Shown here: positions 52,747-59,941 of the stretch, piece by piece
How the letters are laid out: each line of letters starts with the position of its first letter
Position numbering within the stretch: the first letter of the stretch is position 1
From: Clostridiales bacterium
GTDB taxonomy: Bacteria > Bacillota > Clostridia > Christensenellales > Pumilibacteraceae
Assembly: GCA_022508505.1 (NCBI GenBank)
Contig: JAFLVC010000001.1
Span: forward strand, 248,001 to 312,000
Direction of reading: 5' to 3'
DNA: 64,000 nucleotides
Program-made: the position numbers and the translations under genes
The notes under the pieces: model-generated
What the model was told of the DNA's origin: nothing
Seen by the model: the letters and a program-made list of their open reading frames with translations, nothing else
Databases searched by the model: none

Positions 52747-52775
52747 TTGACTTTGTCGAAAATACATGGTATAAT
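52747..52775 (+). promoter_or_regulatory. Promoter of the phosphopantetheinyl transferase gene
   Basis: TTGACT (52747-52752), 17 bases, perfect TATAAT (52770-52775). Confidence 0.75.
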
Positions 52776-52816
52776 GTAAAAAACGCTTCATGTGCGGCAC
52801 GACAAGCCGCGGATGA

Positions 52817-53521
52817 ATGGGGGTGCGCGTGGTCGTATATCTTATGGATACGAGATGCTTTGCGGATAAAGAGCTGTTTGCCGAAATCTACGGCACTCTG
52901 TCTCCCGTTCGCAAAAAGAAGATCGACGCGTACATGTACGACAAGGACAAGTACCTTTCCATGGGCGCGGGGTATCTTTTGGAAAACGGGCTGAAGGCGC
53001 ACGCCCTGCCGCCTCAGCAAATGCACTACGAGTACGGCCGCGACGGCAAGCCGGGCATAAACGACCCGCGCCTGCGCTTTAACATCTCGCACAGCGGCGT
53101 CTTTACGGTGTGCGCGTTTTCGGGCACGGAGATCGGCATCGACTTACAGCAGATGACAAAACGTGTAAACCCGACGGCGTTCGGCGTCGCCTGTTCGCCC
53201 AAGGAAAAAAAGTACCTCAAAGCGCTCGACAGAAAAAAGTGGACTTCCGAGTTCTATCGGATGTGGACGATAAAAGAGAGCTACATGAAGTTTTTGGGCA
53301 CGGGGCTGTCGCTCGCGCCGTCGCGCGTGGACGTCAATCTCGAAGACTTTCCGCTCTCCGTCTCTCTCGACGGCAAGAAGCAGAACACTTACTTTAAAGA
53401 ATACGACGTCGGCATTGATTACAAGCTGACGGTGTGCAGCGGCAGAAACGATTTTGCCCCGAACATCACCGTGATAAGGCTTGACCGATACCACGTTCCC
53501 AAGTTTTTCAGACTGTTTTAA
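52817..53521 (+). CDS. 4'-phosphopantetheinyl transferase (Sfp type)
   Basis: 234 residues, normal for Sfp-like enzymes. The signatures are present: RFNISHSG (CoA-side His), IGIDLQQM (Mg2+-binding Asp) and WTIKESYMKFLGTGLSL (Glu and Lys of the W-x-x-K-E motif). It transfers phosphopantetheine from CoA to carrier proteins of fatty acid, polyketide or peptide synthesis; no synthase gene lies nearby. The start is uncertain: ATG at 52817, or GTG at 52829 just behind a GGGGGTG. Confidence 0.93.
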   Translation: MGVRVVVYLMDTRCFADKELFAEIYGTLSPVRKKKIDAYMYDKDKYLSMGAGYLLENGLKAHALPPQQMHYEYGRDGKPGINDPRLRFNISHSGVFTVCAFSGTEIGIDLQQMTKRVNPTAFGVACSPKEKKYLKALDRKKWTSEFYRMWTIKESYMKFLGTGLSLAPSRVDVNLEDFPLSVSLDGKKQNTYFKEYDVGIDYKLTVCSGRNDFAPNITVIRLDRYHVPKFFRLF

Positions 53522-53545
53522 TCCTAAAATAACGATATAAAGTTC

Positions 53546-53579
53546 TGCCGCTTCGACTAAAACAACGGTCGAGGCGGCA
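53546..53579 (+). other. Hairpin just before a start codon
   Basis: TGCCGCTTCGAC (53546-53557) pairs with GTCGAGGCGGCA (53568-53579, one G-T pair). It ends ten bases before the ATG at 53590 and contains the only GAGG that could serve as ribosome site. It may terminate the upstream gene or control translation of the next. Confidence 0.5.
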
Positions 53580-53589
53580 TACTATTTGC

Positions 53590-54354
53590 ATGGAAAAAAC
53601 AGTATCGTTTGTAAAGAGGATAATGCCGGCTGCGCTCGTGGCGCTGATTCTCGTCGCGCTCGCGGCGTTTGCGTTCCTGCCGCAGGTGCGCGGCGAGCGT
53701 TCATTTGTAACGGCGTCGGCGGCGTCAATCGACAAAGAAGCCATGCAGGCGCTCGACGGCGTTTGCGAATACCTCGATGGGCGCGACTTTTACGTCAAAA
53801 CAAGCGGCGAGATAAAGGCAAAGGCGTTCGGCATTCCGCACACGCAAAAGGTGAGCGGGCATAGGGGCGTCAAGGGCGGCGAGTTCTTCGAAAAGGCGGA
53901 GAGCAAATCGTCGCTCGTAAAGGCGGCGGTCAAAAAGACGGGTAAGGACGGCGGCGTCGACGTGTCGAAGGGCGAGTATAAGAAAAAGAAATTCGTCTAC
54001 GGCAAGCCCAAGCATTTGACGGGCGATGAGTATTTGACTAAGTACGGCAGACCGTCGACGGGACTCGTCAGGTACGAGCTCGACGGCGCGGTGCTCGAGG
54101 CGAAAAAGGTCAAGGACGGAGTTTACACGTATAAGCTCGATGCCAAGCGCGCGACGCGCTACTGCAAAAACGAGGTCAAAACTCTCGTCGGCAGCAAAAA
54201 GCACCCCGACTACAAGAGCGTGTCGTTTACGCTGTACTGCGACGGCAACCGCCCCGTCAAGGTGCGCTCGCGCGAAAAATTCGAGACGGACATCTGCGGC
54301 GGAATAACATGCGTTGCGACGTATACCGAAATTTTCGACTTCGACAATCAATAA
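53590..54354 (+). CDS. Exported basic protein of unknown function
   Basis: 254 residues. A hydrophobic N-terminal segment (IMPAALVALILVALAAFAFL, about 11-30) acts as signal peptide or anchor, with VTASAA near 40-45 as possible cleavage region. The rest is Lys-rich (VKAAVKKTGKD, GEYKKKKFVYGKPKHLTG) and ends in a beta-rich part with two Cys pairs in reach (YCKNE, LYCDGN, DICGGITC). No family is recognised. No clear ribosome site; a TACTAT lies four bases before the ATG but has no good -35 box. Confidence 0.75.
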   Translation: MEKTVSFVKRIMPAALVALILVALAAFAFLPQVRGERSFVTASAASIDKEAMQALDGVCEYLDGRDFYVKTSGEIKAKAFGIPHTQKVSGHRGVKGGEFFEKAESKSSLVKAAVKKTGKDGGVDVSKGEYKKKKFVYGKPKHLTGDEYLTKYGRPSTGLVRYELDGAVLEAKKVKDGVYTYKLDAKRATRYCKNEVKTLVGSKKHPDYKSVSFTLYCDGNRPVKVRSREKFETDICGGITCVATYTEIFDFDNQ

Positions 54355-54359
54355 TCAAG

Positions 54360-54605
54360 TCAATCCAAATCGAGGTTTTCGGGAAGAAAGGTGGGGTGGT
54401 CGAGAAACTCGCTGACCGTGATGTTTAGACCGTTGCAAAGCAGTATGAGCGTGCGGAGCGATATGCCGTTGCACCGCCGCTGCATTATGCTCTTGACAGT
54501 GGCAAACGGCAGTCCGCAAAGCTGCGCGAGCTTGTACTGCGTGAGATTGCGCTCCCCCATGTATTCGAGTAGCCGATTGATTACGGCAATGTTGATGGTG
54601 TTCAT
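54360..54605 (-). CDS. XRE-type HTH regulator
   Basis: 81 residues: a single Cro/C1-type helix-turn-helix (LTQYKLAQLCGLPFATVKSI, about 21-40), followed by RTLILLCNGLNITVSEFLD, typical of short XRE regulators. The stop lies five bases from the end of the convergent plus-strand gene. On the minus strand TACACT (54617-54612) ends six bases before the ATG, suggesting a leaderless message. The large inverted repeat at 54635-54680 just upstream is a likely autoregulatory site. Confidence 0.92.
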   Translation of the reverse strand: MNTINIAVINRLLEYMGERNLTQYKLAQLCGLPFATVKSIMQRRCNGISLRTLILLCNGLNITVSEFLDHPTFLPENLDLD

Positions 54606-54634
54606 ACGTTAAGTGTACGACACACCGCTTGTCG

Positions 54635-54680
54635 AAATAGGATTAAAATTTATCCTTTCGGTTGAATTTTAATCCTATTT
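54635..54680. repeat. Perfect 16-bp inverted repeat between xre and luxS
   Basis: AAATAGGATTAAAATT (54635-54650) and AATTTTAATCCTATTT (54665-54680) are exact complements around 14 bases. The spacer adds an ATCCT half-site (54652-54656), and another TAGGATT lies at 54690-54696. Either a multi-site operator for the XRE protein or a hairpin. Confidence 0.8.
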
Positions 54681-54702
54681 TTTCTGCCGTAGGATTTTTA
54701 AT

Positions 54703-54723
54703 AAAAAACCCGCTTAAAGCGGG
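54703..54723 (-). terminator. luxS terminator
   Basis: CCCGC/GCGGG hairpin (54709-54723); on the minus strand followed by six T. It lies ten bases after the luxS stop. Confidence 0.85.
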
Positions 54724-54732
54724 GGAATTTGA

Positions 54733-55200
54733 TTACTCTTTATATGTGAAGTTTTTGTACTTTTCGAGGTCGGATTTGTACTTTGCTATGTAGTACTTTG
54801 CGGAGGTTAAATTCTGTTCGAGGTAGTTGCCGCACTCCTTTGCCGTCGCGCCGGGTATGTCGCCCGCGAATGAGAGTATGAAGTCGCACATCTCGATTAC
54901 GAGCGTGTAAACGTCCTCGGAGGAGAGCTTTCCGAACATGACGAGGTAAAACCCCGTTCTGCACCCCATGGGTCCGAAATAGATTATCTCTTCCGCTCTT
55001 TCGTGCGAGCGCAGGAAGGTCGCGCCGAGGTGCTCTATCGTGTGAAGGGCGGGCATATCGGCGGGCGGCTCGCGGTTGGGGAGAGTCAGCCGCAGGTCAA
55101 ACGTCGTCGTCTCCGCGCCGTCACGGCTGTCCCTTCTCGACACGTACAGCCCGCGCTCCAATACCAAGTGATTTATTTTAAAGCTTTCAATTCTTTTCAT
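54733..55200 (-). CDS. luxS: S-ribosylhomocysteine lyase LuxS
   Basis: 155 residues, full length. Metal ligands His53 and His57 (LHTIEHLGATFLR) and Cys123 (AKECGNY), and catalytic Cys80 (GPMGCRTGFYL), are all present. It splits S-ribosylhomocysteine into homocysteine and DPD, the precursor of autoinducer-2, recycling S-adenosylmethionine by-products. No pfs or metK gene is adjacent. No strong ribosome site precedes the ATG; an inverted copy of the 46.5-kb repeat sits directly upstream. Confidence 0.96.
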   Translation of the reverse strand: MKRIESFKINHLVLERGLYVSRRDSRDGAETTTFDLRLTLPNREPPADMPALHTIEHLGATFLRSHERAEEIIYFGPMGCRTGFYLVMFGKLSSEDVYTLVIEMCDFILSFAGDIPGATAKECGNYLEQNLTSAKYYIAKYKSDLEKYKNFTYKE

Positions 55201-55202
55201 TT

Positions 55203-55258
55203 TTTTAACCGTCGTGTGTTTACTACCGTTGTTCGTTGAGCGTTACGCCCGACGAGGT
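55203..55258. repeat. Inverted copy of the 46.5-kb repeat
   Basis: On the minus strand it reads CCTCGTCGGGCGTAACG, CAACGAACAACGG and AAACACACGACGG, matching the copies at 46534-46649. It lies in the probable promoter or leader region of luxS. Confidence 0.65.
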
Positions 55259-55321
55259 GCGTGGCGTTGGAAAGGAGTAAACGCCATTCTGTCGTGTATA
55301 ACGGGGATAGATCAAATATGT

Positions 55322-55466
55322 GCGGCTTCGCCTGGTTCCCTCCGCTGCGCTCGCAATCGCTCGCTCCGGTCGGGATGATGGGGAAAAGGCACGCTTATTT
55401 CGAAACGACACGCTCATACCGCCATCATCCCGAGCAACGTCGAGGGATCCAGGCGCTTCGCGCCGC
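55322..55466. repeat. MITE-like element, copy 2
   Basis: 145 bases in the same orientation as the copy at 50998-51136 and matching along its whole length, with the same terminal and internal inverted repeats. No gene lies within 55201-55692. Confidence 0.75.
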
Positions 55467-55490
55467 ATTCTTTAAAATTCCGATCATGTC

Positions 55491-55549
55491 AGGCTCCCCT
55501 TAATAAGGGGAGCTGTCTGCGAGCTTGCTCGCAGACTGAGGGGATGTGA
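55491..55549. repeat. Dispersed CCCCTCAGTC repeat, inverted copy
   Basis: AGGCTCCCCTTAATAAGGGG, then AGCTGTCTGCGAGC, and CAGACTGAGGGGATGTG: the reverse complement of the copies at 46409 and 51220. Confidence 0.75.
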
Positions 55550-55557
55550 AACAAACA

Positions 55558-55679
55558 GATTCTTCGACTTCGCGCCTTTGGCGCTTCGCTCAGAATGACA
55601 TTAAAAGGGCACATACTTTCTACTTTAGTTGCGGTTTGTCGATACCAAGTGTGTCATTCTGAGCGCAAGCGAAGAATCT
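55558..55679. repeat. Short element with terminal inverted repeats
   Basis: About 122 bases. The left end AGATTCTTCG and GCTTCGCTCAGAATGACA mirrors the right end TGTCATTCTGAGCGCAAGC and CGAAGAATCT. A degenerate relative lies at about 42526-42640. MITE-like; no coding capacity. Confidence 0.7.
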
Positions 55680-55692
55680 ATTTTGTCTCATT

Positions 55693-56472
55693 CTACATAA
55701 ACCTTATATCTATATCGCCGTTGGCGGTCCTTGCGGACAAGCGCTTGGATAGGTGCGTGGCGTCGGCGAGCTTTTTGTACGCGACGCCGTCGACGGTTAT
55801 CGAGCCGTGGTCGGCGTCGATTGTCAGCTTGTAGTCGTTGCGGTCGCCGAGCGGCGACGCGACGATCTTTCCGTTTGACGTTTCCAGCCTCAGCTCGTCG
55901 GCGGTGACGCCGCTGGCGTCGATCGTGCCGTTTGACGTCTGGCATTCCAATTTGTCGGCCTTGACGTCGATTGCGGTGAGCGCGGCGTTCTTGCTGAATA
56001 TGGTGAGGGCGGGCGAGCTGACCGACTCGACCTTTACCGTGCCGTTGCGGCATTTGATTGCCGCGCCGTTTCCGACGGTCAGGTTTTTGGCGGTTACAGA
56101 GCCGTTCGAAAGCTTGAGATGAAGGTTGTCGCAGGCGGCGCCCTTTATTTCGAACTTGCCGTTGTCGGTGGAAAGCTCCACCTCGGTAAACTTTCCGCCG
56201 TCGAGGTAAACCCCGCCGTTCTTGTTGCGGAAGCGCAGCTTGCCCTTAAAGCTTTCCGGGATTGTCAGCTTGAACTCTATGCGGTGAAGGATTATGCGGT
56301 AAAAAAAGTTGCGCGATTTTTGGCGCACGGTGAGCGTGCCGTCGTCCGTCGTTATGTCGAAGTACTTTTCCTTGGCGGAAACGAACTCGACGCATTCCCC
56401 CTTGCCGACGGAAATGTCCGCTATGCAGTCCGTTCCGTATATGGCTATATCCTTGATTCCGCTGAATTCCAT
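55693..56472 (-). CDS. DUF4097-like beta-helix protein
   Basis: 259 residues from the ATG at 56472. After ~90 residues a beta-solenoid begins with short repeated strands (VELSTDNGKFEIKG, LKLSNGSVTAKNL, LECQTSNGTIDASG, LRLETSNGKIVAS), the pattern of DUF4097/DUF4098 proteins. No signal peptide or membrane helix, so probably cytoplasmic or membrane-peripheral. DUF4097 proteins often accompany PspC-type envelope-stress proteins, but none is nearby. A longer in-frame start at 56562 precedes the promoter and is less likely. Confidence 0.82.
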   Translation of the reverse strand: MEFSGIKDIAIYGTDCIADISVGKGECVEFVSAKEKYFDITTDDGTLTVRQKSRNFFYRIILHRIEFKLTIPESFKGKLRFRNKNGGVYLDGGKFTEVELSTDNGKFEIKGAACDNLHLKLSNGSVTAKNLTVGNGAAIKCRNGTVKVESVSSPALTIFSKNAALTAIDVKADKLECQTSNGTIDASGVTADELRLETSNGKIVASPLGDRNDYKLTIDADHGSITVDGVAYKKLADATHLSKRLSARTANGDIDIRFM

Positions 56473-56478
56473 GTCTTT

Positions 56479-56507
56479 AGTGTAAACTATTTGATTGTTT
56501 TTTGCAA
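56479..56507 (-). promoter_or_regulatory. Promoter of the DUF4097-like gene, leaderless
   Basis: On the minus strand: TTGCAA (56507-56502), 17 bases, TACACT (56484-56479), six bases, then the ATG at 56472. No ribosome site. Confidence 0.65.
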
Positions 56508-56653
56508 GCGTTTGCGGCATGTCGGCGCTCGACTGCGCGGCGTGCGGCTGCCGATTTTTCACAATTTAAAGCGTTTTGTGCCCTCGATTGTGTATATACT
56601 GTGTGCGAATTGGGAAATAATACGGCTTGAGCTCGCCAAAAGCGGGTTTACGC

Positions 56654-56682
56654 TTGACTTTCTTTGCGGTTGTGACTATAAT
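56654..56682 (+). promoter_or_regulatory. Promoter of the glycosyltransferase-glf operon
   Basis: TTGACT (56654-56659), 17 bases, perfect TATAAT (56677-56682). The leader of about 50 bases holds a CGCGCCC/GGGCG hairpin. Confidence 0.75.
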
Positions 56683-56739
56683 ATTACAGGCTCGCGCCCC
56701 TTGTTCGGGCGTTACCACACGGAAACAATCAGGGTTACC

Positions 56740-58143
56740 ATGAAATTATTCGACGATATAATGTATATTATCAATACCAATATCTTGATGACGATAATAG
56801 GCGTCGCTTTCGGTATTCAGGTATTGTACATACTGTTATTTTTCGTGAGGGCAAAAAAGTATCCCGAGGCAAAGACCAAGCACCGCTTCGGCATCGTCAT
56901 TCCCGCGCGCAACGAGAGCGACGTCATTGCCGAAACGGTTAAGTGCATACTTTCTTCCAAGTACCCCAAGGACATGTTCGACGTGTACGTCGTCGCCGAC
57001 AACTGCACGGACAACACCGCCGAGCTCGCGCGCGCGGCGGGAGCTATCGTTTTCGAGCGCACCGACCCCGATCCCAAGCACCACAAGGCGGGGTATGCGC
57101 TAAAGTTCCTTTTCGAAAAGATAATGGAACTTCATCCCGCCGGCTACTACGAGGCGTTTATCAAGTTCGACGCGGACAACCTCATGGAGCCCGATTACAT
57201 CTCGCGCATGAACGACGCGTTCGACGCGGGCGTCAAGTGCGCGAGGGGATACTCAAATTCCAAAAATCTCGGGCAGAACATGGTCACAGGCATTTCTGGA
57301 CTGTGGTATATCCGCGACTGTCGGTTTTCGAGCAACTTCCGCTCGGCAATCGGTCAGGGCACAATGCTCGGCGGAGCGGGCATGATGTTTGCAGCCGAGA
57401 TTATCGAAAAGCACGGCTGGGACTGCCTGTCCGCATCGGACGACACCGAGTTCACCATGCGGCGGCTAAACGAGGACAAGATCAAGACGATGTACGTAAA
57501 AGACGCTGTCGTCTACGAGGATCAGCCGTCGACGATAAAGGACACCTTCAAGCGGTATAAGCGCATGTCGGGCGCGCTTTGCAGTCTGTTCTTTACGCAG
57601 GGCTGCAAGTCGTTCCTGCTGTTTTTCAAGCGGTGGAAGTGGACTTACCTCGACATGTTCATAACGCTGATGTTCATTCCGGTATGCGTACTCATGTGCA
57701 TTTGGATTCCCATTTATTACGCCTACTACTTGATATACCACGGGATAATGGGCTTTAAGTACGGCGTCGTCGAAAATCTGACAAACTTTTGGAACTGCTT
57801 CAACACGATATGCTATGCGCTCGCTTTTGCGTTCGTGCTGTCGTTTATTCTTCAGGCGCTGCTCGCTATATTCCTCGAGAGAAAGCGCATAAAGGTCCCC
57901 GCCAAAAAGATGATTCCCGTCGCTTTTGCGTTTCCTTTCTTCATGATAATCTACGCTGCGGCGATAACGATAGGCGTTTTCAGTAAGCCCAAGTGGAGCC
58001 AAATAAAGCGCAACACGACTTCGGACGTCGTAATAAATTCGGACGTGCAGGACGCGCCCGCCGAAGAGGTCGTGCCGAAAGCGGCGTACGCCACCGAGGC
58101 GGCGGAAGATATTGCGGGCGGAGAGGCGCAGAGCGATGGCTGA
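56740..58143 (+). CDS. Membrane glycosyltransferase, family 2
   Basis: 467 residues from the ATG at 56740, which follows AGGG. One N-terminal membrane helix (about 15-36), then a GT-A catalytic domain: FGIVIPARNES, VADNCTDNTAE, FDADN (DxD, sugar-nucleotide metal site) and SASDDTEFTMR (general-base region); RYKRMSGAL takes the place of the Q/RxxRW motif. Three to four membrane helices and an acidic tail follow. It resembles processive or lipid-linked polysaccharide synthases. Overlap with the UDP-galactopyranose mutase gene suggests a galactofuranose-containing glycan. Confidence 0.9.
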   Translation: MKLFDDIMYIINTNILMTIIGVAFGIQVLYILLFFVRAKKYPEAKTKHRFGIVIPARNESDVIAETVKCILSSKYPKDMFDVYVVADNCTDNTAELARAAGAIVFERTDPDPKHHKAGYALKFLFEKIMELHPAGYYEAFIKFDADNLMEPDYISRMNDAFDAGVKCARGYSNSKNLGQNMVTGISGLWYIRDCRFSSNFRSAIGQGTMLGGAGMMFAAEIIEKHGWDCLSASDDTEFTMRRLNEDKIKTMYVKDAVVYEDQPSTIKDTFKRYKRMSGALCSLFFTQGCKSFLLFFKRWKWTYLDMFITLMFIPVCVLMCIWIPIYYAYYLIYHGIMGFKYGVVENLTNFWNCFNTICYALAFAFVLSFILQALLAIFLERKRIKVPAKKMIPVAFAFPFFMIIYAAAITIGVFSKPKWSQIKRNTTSDVVINSDVQDAPAEEVVPKAAYATEAAEDIAGGEAQSDG

Positions 58144-59245
58144 AAAACATTACGACTACCTCATTGTCGGCGCGGGGCTTTTCGGCGCGGCGTTCGCGCA
58201 AATCATGACCGAGCGCGGAAAGAGCTGTCTCGTCATTGAACGGCGTGAGACGGTCGGCGGCAATATCGCCACCGAAAAGACGGAAGGGATTACCGTACAT
58301 AAGTTCGGCGCGCACATCTTTCACACTAGCGACAAGCGGGTGTGGGAGTACGTCAACAGGTTTGCCGAGTTCAATCATTTTATAAACACGCCGATAGCGA
58401 AATACAAGGGCAAGCTGTACAACCTGCCTTTTAACATGTTCACTTTTTATCAGCTGTGGGGGTGCAAGACGCCGAGCGAGGCGCGCGCGATAATCGACGC
58501 TCAGCGCGAGGCGGCTGGAATTACCGAGCCGCAAAACCTTGAAGAAAAAGCTTTGATGATGGTGGGCGAGGACGTTTACAGAACGCTCATCAAGGGCTAT
58601 ACCGAAAAGCAGTGGGGCAGGGACTGCAAGTACCTGCCGCCGTTTATAATAGGGCGCGTGCCGCTACGGTTTACCTACAACAACAACTACTTCAACGACG
58701 ATTATCAGGGAATCCCCACCTGCGGCTATACCGAAATGATCGAGAACATGCTAAAGGGCGTCGAGGTCATAACGGGCGTCGACTACTTTGTCGACAGAAA
58801 CAAGTTCGACGGCATGGCGGACACCGTCGTGTACACCGGCGCAATCGACAGGTTTTTCGATTACAAGTACGGCGAGCTCGAATACCGGTCGCTGCGGTTT
58901 GAGACCGAAACGCTGGACGTAGACGACTATCAGGGCAACGCGGTCGTCAACTACACAGAGTACGAGGTTCCGTACACGCGCATAATCGAGCACAAGCACT
59001 TTAACGGCGACAAGTCCGAGCGCACGGTCATTACCCGCGAGTACCCCGAGAAGTTTGAAAAGGGCAGCGAGCCGTACTACCCGATAAACGACGAAAAGAA
59101 CACCGAGCTGTACAACAAGTACGCCGCGCTCGCAAAAAGCAAAAAGAACGTGCTTTTCGGCGGCAGACTCGCCGGATATAAGTATTACGACATGGACGAT
59201 ACCGTCGCCGCCGTGTTCGAGCTTACAGACAAGCTGGGCGCCTAA
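58136..59245 (+). CDS. glf: UDP-galactopyranose mutase
   Basis: 369 residues, full length. FAD-binding YLIVGAGLFGAAFAQ, then IERRETVGGNIATE, and the active-site segments HKFGAHIFHTSDKRVW, NLPFNMFTF and YTEKQWGRD. The enzyme interconverts UDP-galactopyranose and UDP-galactofuranose through a reduced-flavin intermediate. Its ATG lies 8 bases inside the glycosyltransferase gene, behind GGAGAGG, so production is coupled and the two likely build a cell-surface galactofuranan or similar glycan. Confidence 0.96.
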   Translation: MAEKHYDYLIVGAGLFGAAFAQIMTERGKSCLVIERRETVGGNIATEKTEGITVHKFGAHIFHTSDKRVWEYVNRFAEFNHFINTPIAKYKGKLYNLPFNMFTFYQLWGCKTPSEARAIIDAQREAAGITEPQNLEEKALMMVGEDVYRTLIKGYTEKQWGRDCKYLPPFIIGRVPLRFTYNNNYFNDDYQGIPTCGYTEMIENMLKGVEVITGVDYFVDRNKFDGMADTVVYTGAIDRFFDYKYGELEYRSLRFETETLDVDDYQGNAVVNYTEYEVPYTRIIEHKHFNGDKSERTVITREYPEKFEKGSEPYYPINDEKNTELYNKYAALAKSKKNVLFGGRLAGYKYYDMDDTVAAVFELTDKLGA

Positions 59246-59251
59246 GCGGCT

Positions 59252-59285
59252 AAGATAAGAGATAAGAAATAAGAGATAAGAATGG
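59252..59285. repeat. GATAAGA-type simple run
   Basis: AAGATAAGAGATAAGAAATA followed by AGAGATAAGAATG. The same imperfect heptamer run occurs at 42412, 45099, 50883, 51170 (inverted), 51340 (inverted), 62372 and 62440 (inverted). Confidence 0.75.
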
Positions 59286-59298
59286 AAGGCAATTGCGG

Positions 59299-59329
59299 AA
59301 GCGTCGGGCTATATACCGACGCTTTTTTT
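59299..59329 (+). terminator. Terminator of the glycosyltransferase-glf operon
   Basis: AAGCGTCGG (59299-59307) pairs with CCGACGCTT (59316-59324), followed by five more T. Confidence 0.85.
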
Positions 59330-59349
59330 GCAAAAGGCGCGAGAAAGAA

Positions 59350-59378
59350 TTGACAAAGAGCTTTTCGGGTGGTATAAT
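59350..59378 (+). promoter_or_regulatory. tRNA-Gly/tRNA-Pro promoter
   Basis: Consensus TTGACA (59350-59355), 17 bases, TATAAT (59373-59378), 13 bases before the first tRNA. Confidence 0.85.
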
Positions 59379-59391
59379 ACGAACAATCAGT

Positions 59392-59466
59392 GCGGAAATG
59401 GCTCAATGGTAGAGCAGTAGCTTCCCAAGCTGAAGGTTGCGGGTTCGATTCCCGTTTTCCGCTCCA
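59392..59466 (+). tRNA. tRNA-Gly (anticodon CCC)
   Basis: 75 bases including the encoded CCA. Acceptor GCGGAAA/TTTCCGC, D arm GCTC/GAGC, anticodon loop TTCCCAA and T loop TTCGATT. The outermost anticodon-stem pair is a G-A mismatch. It reads GGG codons. Confidence 0.93.
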
Positions 59467-59542
59467 CGAGGTGTAGCGCAGTTGGTAGCGCGCATGGTTA
59501 GGGACCATGAGGCCGCGAGTTCGAGTCTCGCCACTTCGACCA
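59467..59542 (+). tRNA. tRNA-Pro (anticodon AGG)
   Basis: 76 bases including CCA, directly abutting tRNA-Gly. Acceptor CGAGGTG/CACTTCG, D arm GCGC/GCGC, anticodon stem CATGG/CCATG with loop TTAGGGA, T arm GCGAG/CTCGC. The anticodon is AGG, with A at position 34; bacterial Pro tRNAs usually carry TGG, GGG or CGG. It may be a recent derivative of the tRNA-Pro(CGG) at 62082, which it matches closely. Confidence 0.9.
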
Positions 59543-59550
59543 AGTAAAAG

Positions 59551-59571
59551 CCCGCCTTTCGGCGGGTTTTT
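59551..59571 (+). terminator. tRNA operon terminator
   Basis: CCCGCC/GGCGGG stem with a TTTC loop (59551-59566), followed by five T. Confidence 0.9.
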
Positions 59572-59629
59572 GCTTGCTCGAAAAGTATTCACGACGTGAG
59601 CGTGCAGAGTAAAAGTTTTAAACAACCAC

Positions 59630-59669
59630 TTGACAATGCGGTATAATTGTGGTATAATCATGCCACAAT
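59630..59669 (+). promoter_or_regulatory. Toxin-antitoxin promoter and operator
   Basis: Consensus TTGACA (59630-59635), 17 bases, TATAAT (59653-59658). ATTGTGG (59646-59652) and CCACAAT (59663-59669) are perfect inverted arms flanking the -10 box, a suitable site for autorepression by the antitoxin. Confidence 0.75.
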
Positions 59670-59686
59670 AGTTAGGAGGTATTAAA

Positions 59687-59941
59687 ATGCAAATCATACC
59701 TATAAGGGATTTAAAGGAAACCGCCAAAATATCGGAAATGTGCAACTTATCCAATGAGCCGATATTCGTAACGAAAAACGGATACGGCGACATGGTTATT
59801 ATGAGCATAAAAACTTACGAGGCGAGCATAGAGCGGAATACGCTGCTTGCGCGGTTGGCGGAAGCCGAACACGGCGATAAATTGGTCGACGGCGAAGCGG
59901 CCATGCGGGAATTGAGGCATAAATATGTCAAAAAAGATTGA
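59687..59941 (+). CDS. Phd/YefM-type antitoxin
   Basis: 84 residues. MQIIPIRDLKETAKISEMC and VTKNGYGDMVIMSIKTYE are the DNA-binding N-terminal fold of Phd/YefM antitoxins; the C-terminal acidic and basic helix (about 50-84) would wrap around the toxin. TAGGAGG precedes the ATG. Overlaps the toxin gene by 17 bases, as usual for such pairs. Confidence 0.92.
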   Translation: MQIIPIRDLKETAKISEMCNLSNEPIFVTKNGYGDMVIMSIKTYEASIERNTLLARLAEAEHGDKLVDGEAAMRELRHKYVKKD

